Source: an uncultured bacterium
GTDB taxonomy: Bacteria > Krumholzibacteriota > Krumholzibacteriia > LZORAL124-64-63
Reading direction: 5' to 3'
NCBI GenBank assembly: GCA_903847545.1
Contig: CAINDZ010000481.1
Coordinates: 1-6,912, forward strand
Length of the DNA stretch: 6,912 nt
Shown piece after piece: positions 5,860-6,912 of this stretch. Within the stretch, counting starts at the first letter, position 1. Every line of letters starts with the position of its first letter. The position numbers and the translations under genes are program-made. The notes under the pieces were generated by a model, which did no database searches, was not told the DNA's origin, and saw only the letters and a list, made by a program, of their open reading frames with translations.

Positions 5860-5878
5860 GGAACTCGGAGGGAGTTCT
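5860..5878 (+). promoter_or_regulatory. Leader hairpin with GGAGG in its loop
   Basis: GAACTC (5861-5866) pairs with GAGTTC (5872-5877) around the five-base loop GGAGG, with a possible closing G-U pair. If transcription starts near 5858, this hairpin forms the very 5' end of the mRNA, where it may protect against decay. The loop copies a ribosome binding site but has no start codon at a suitable distance. Confidence 0.4.
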
Positions 5879-5890
5879 CTCGCCCCCACT

Positions 5891-5896
5891 GGGAGG
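5891..5896 (+). promoter_or_regulatory. Ribosome binding site of the secreted protein gene
   Basis: GGGAGG lies five bases before the ATG at 5902 and fixes that start, which is also the one that gives a normal signal peptide. Confidence 0.8.
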
Positions 5897-5901
5897 TCAC
5901 C

Positions 5902-6606
5902 ATGCGGAAGCTTGCTATCACGATCCTGGCCCTGGCCATCGTCTGCCCCGTGCTGGCGCAGGCCGGCGCGCCGCTCACCGGTTCCTGGAGCACCACCGAC
6001 CTGGGCGGCCCCGTGCCGCTGGGCCGCTACACCGAGGGCTGGACTGCGGGCGGCGGCGCGATGCTCGCCGGCACCACGCTGCACGCCGCGTCGTGGGATG
6101 GCGCCACGCTGGGCGGCATGTGGTCGTACTCGTGCGCAGTCGAGGGCAGCGATGCCGTGCTGATCGACGACGCGGTCATCGCCGGCAACGGCACCCGCAC
6201 CTGGAAGAAGAACTTCAGCGGCGGCACGATCTGGCTGAGCGGCGCCGGCCCCTGGGGCAACGGCGATGCGTCGTACTCCGGCACGATCATCTCCTACACG
6301 GAATACGAGACGCTGACCTACATCGGCGGCAACGTGATCTCCGCGCGCACGAACGTGAACGCCGTGGCGTCGATCGACGGCTACGACACCGCGTGCCTGG
6401 GCTTCTCGGTGGGCAACGGCGCCAAGGTCGGCGACACGACCGGCGGCATGATGGCCAACTACCCGGCGCTGCTGACGACGTCGTGCAGCCCGACGGCGCC
6501 GAACGGGGCGTTCTGGAACTTCGCGCAGATGACGCTCTACATCGCCAACTGCACGGTGGGCGAGGAGCCCGCCAGCTGGAGCTCCGTGAAGGCGATGTAC
6601 CGGTAA
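5902..6606 (+). CDS. Hypothetical secreted protein with signal peptide
   Basis: The 234-residue product begins with a classical signal peptide: MRK, a hydrophobic core LAITILALAIVCPVL, and a likely signal peptidase I site after AQA at residue 21. C15 is inside the signal core and has no lipobox context, so a lipoprotein is unlikely. The mature part (about 213 residues) is rich in Gly, Ser, Thr and aromatic residues, with repeated small motifs such as GSW, GMWSYSC and GPWGNG, and has no further membrane segment. This suggests a beta-rich extracytoplasmic domain. Four cysteines remain after cleavage (78, 165, 195, 217), enough for two disulfides. I do not recognise the family and no catalytic motif stands out. 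The gene has its own promoter in the AT-rich island, a good ribosome binding site, and a hairpin downstream, so it is probably expressed alone. Its base composition is that of the GC-rich genome, unlike its promoter region. Confidence 0.8.
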   Translation: MRKLAITILALAIVCPVLAQAGAPLTGSWSTTDLGGPVPLGRYTEGWTAGGGAMLAGTTLHAASWDGATLGGMWSYSCAVEGSDAVLIDDAVIAGNGTRTWKKNFSGGTIWLSGAGPWGNGDASYSGTIISYTEYETLTYIGGNVISARTNVNAVASIDGYDTACLGFSVGNGAKVGDTTGGMMANYPALLTTSCSPTAPNGAFWNFAQMTLYIANCTVGEEPASWSSVKAMYR

Positions 6607-6634
6607 TACCGGCCGCCCCTGCATCACGGACGAA

Positions 6635-6664
6635 GAAGAGGCCCGGGGCGACCCGGGCCTCTTC
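6635..6664. terminator. Perfect 13-bp hairpin between convergent genes
   Basis: GAAGAGGCCCGGG (6635-6647) and CCCGGGCCTCTTC (6652-6664) are perfectly complementary around the GNRA-type tetraloop GCGA. The hairpin lies 28 bases after the stop of the secreted protein gene and 31 bases beyond the stop of the convergent peptidase gene. The T tracts are poor on both sides (GCGTTTACG on the plus side, TTCGTCC on the minus side), so it may act as a shared terminator or as a 3'-end stabiliser. Confidence 0.7.
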
Positions 6665-6695
6665 GCGTTTACGAGCGTGGTCGTTGCGCCGTGCG

Positions 6696-6912
6696 TTACC
6701 GCAGCATCTTCCACAGGTACGCGTACGTGATCGACCACATGTACGCCCGCTGGTTCAGGTTCGCCGCGGCCCCATGCCCGCCCTCGGTGTTCTCGAAGTA
6801 GTACACCGGCTTGCCCATGTCGGTCATGCGCTTGACCATCTTGCGGGCGTGGCCCGGGTGCACGCGGTCGTCGCGCGTGGACGTCATGAAGAAGACCTTC
6901 GGGTACGTCTTC
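6696..6912 (-). CDS. Prolyl oligopeptidase-family (S9) serine peptidase, C-terminal part
   Basis: The frame is open to the right edge of the window, so only the last 71 residues and the TAA stop are visible. They contain TSTRDDRVHPGHARKM (10-25), the loop that carries the catalytic Asp of S9 peptidases, and ENTEGGHG (40-47) with the catalytic His at 46. The end reads YAYLWKMLR. This closely follows the end of the alpha/beta-hydrolase domain of prolyl oligopeptidases, which cut short peptides after proline. The catalytic Ser and the beta-propeller lie outside the window, so localisation and full length cannot be judged. An internal ATG at 6887 is in the middle of a conserved strand and is not the start. 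Confidence 0.9.
   Translation of the reverse strand, partial: KTYPKVFFMTSTRDDRVHPGHARKMVKRMTDMGKPVYYFENTEGGHGAAANLNQRAYMWSITYAYLWKMLR

Overview
This window comes from a high-GC bacterial chromosome. Coding regions are GC-rich with strong G/C preference at third codon positions, genes carry GGAG-type ribosome binding sites, and intrinsic terminators are present. The secreted protein, the MarC-family membrane protein, the DODA-type dioxygenase and the S9 peptidase would fit many Gram-negative or candidate-phylum lineages. Nothing here fixes the taxon, so I do not name one.

Left part (1-2530): the 3' end of a DODA/YgiD-type extradiol dioxygenase is followed by a roughly 190-base gap. Then comes a complete gene for a metabolite:H+ symporter-type MFS transporter whose cytoplasmic C-terminus is a full universal stress protein (Usp) domain. 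That gene ends in a clear intrinsic terminator.

Middle (2536-5342): a single transposase-like gene with a zinc-finger N-terminus lies on the minus strand, just after the terminator and without recognisable IS ends. It is followed on the plus strand by a marC-family membrane protein with a histidine/aspartate-rich loop and by an unrecognised two-helix membrane protein with a very basic tail.

Right part (5343-6912): this is the most unusual stretch. Ten bases after the membrane protein there is a relic of a cysteine synthase-like gene. It consists of the start of the protein joined, out of frame, to its last residues, with about 270 codons missing. From the base after the relic's stop codon begins a nested set of perfect inverted repeats (5484-5624) that could fold into a multi-branched RNA. 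On the minus strand one of these stems is followed directly by seven U, as in an intrinsic terminator. An AT-rich island follows (29 G+C in the 100 bases 5751-5850), carrying a good sigma70-like promoter for a secreted protein gene (5902-6606). That gene ends at a perfect 13-bp hairpin shared with the convergent 3' end of a prolyl oligopeptidase-family (S9) peptidase gene.

The genes do not form one pathway. They read as separate housekeeping or accessory units, with rearranged or mobile DNA at two points: the transposase-like gene, and the cysteine synthase relic plus structured AT-rich segment. No defence system, CRISPR array, tRNA or rRNA was seen.
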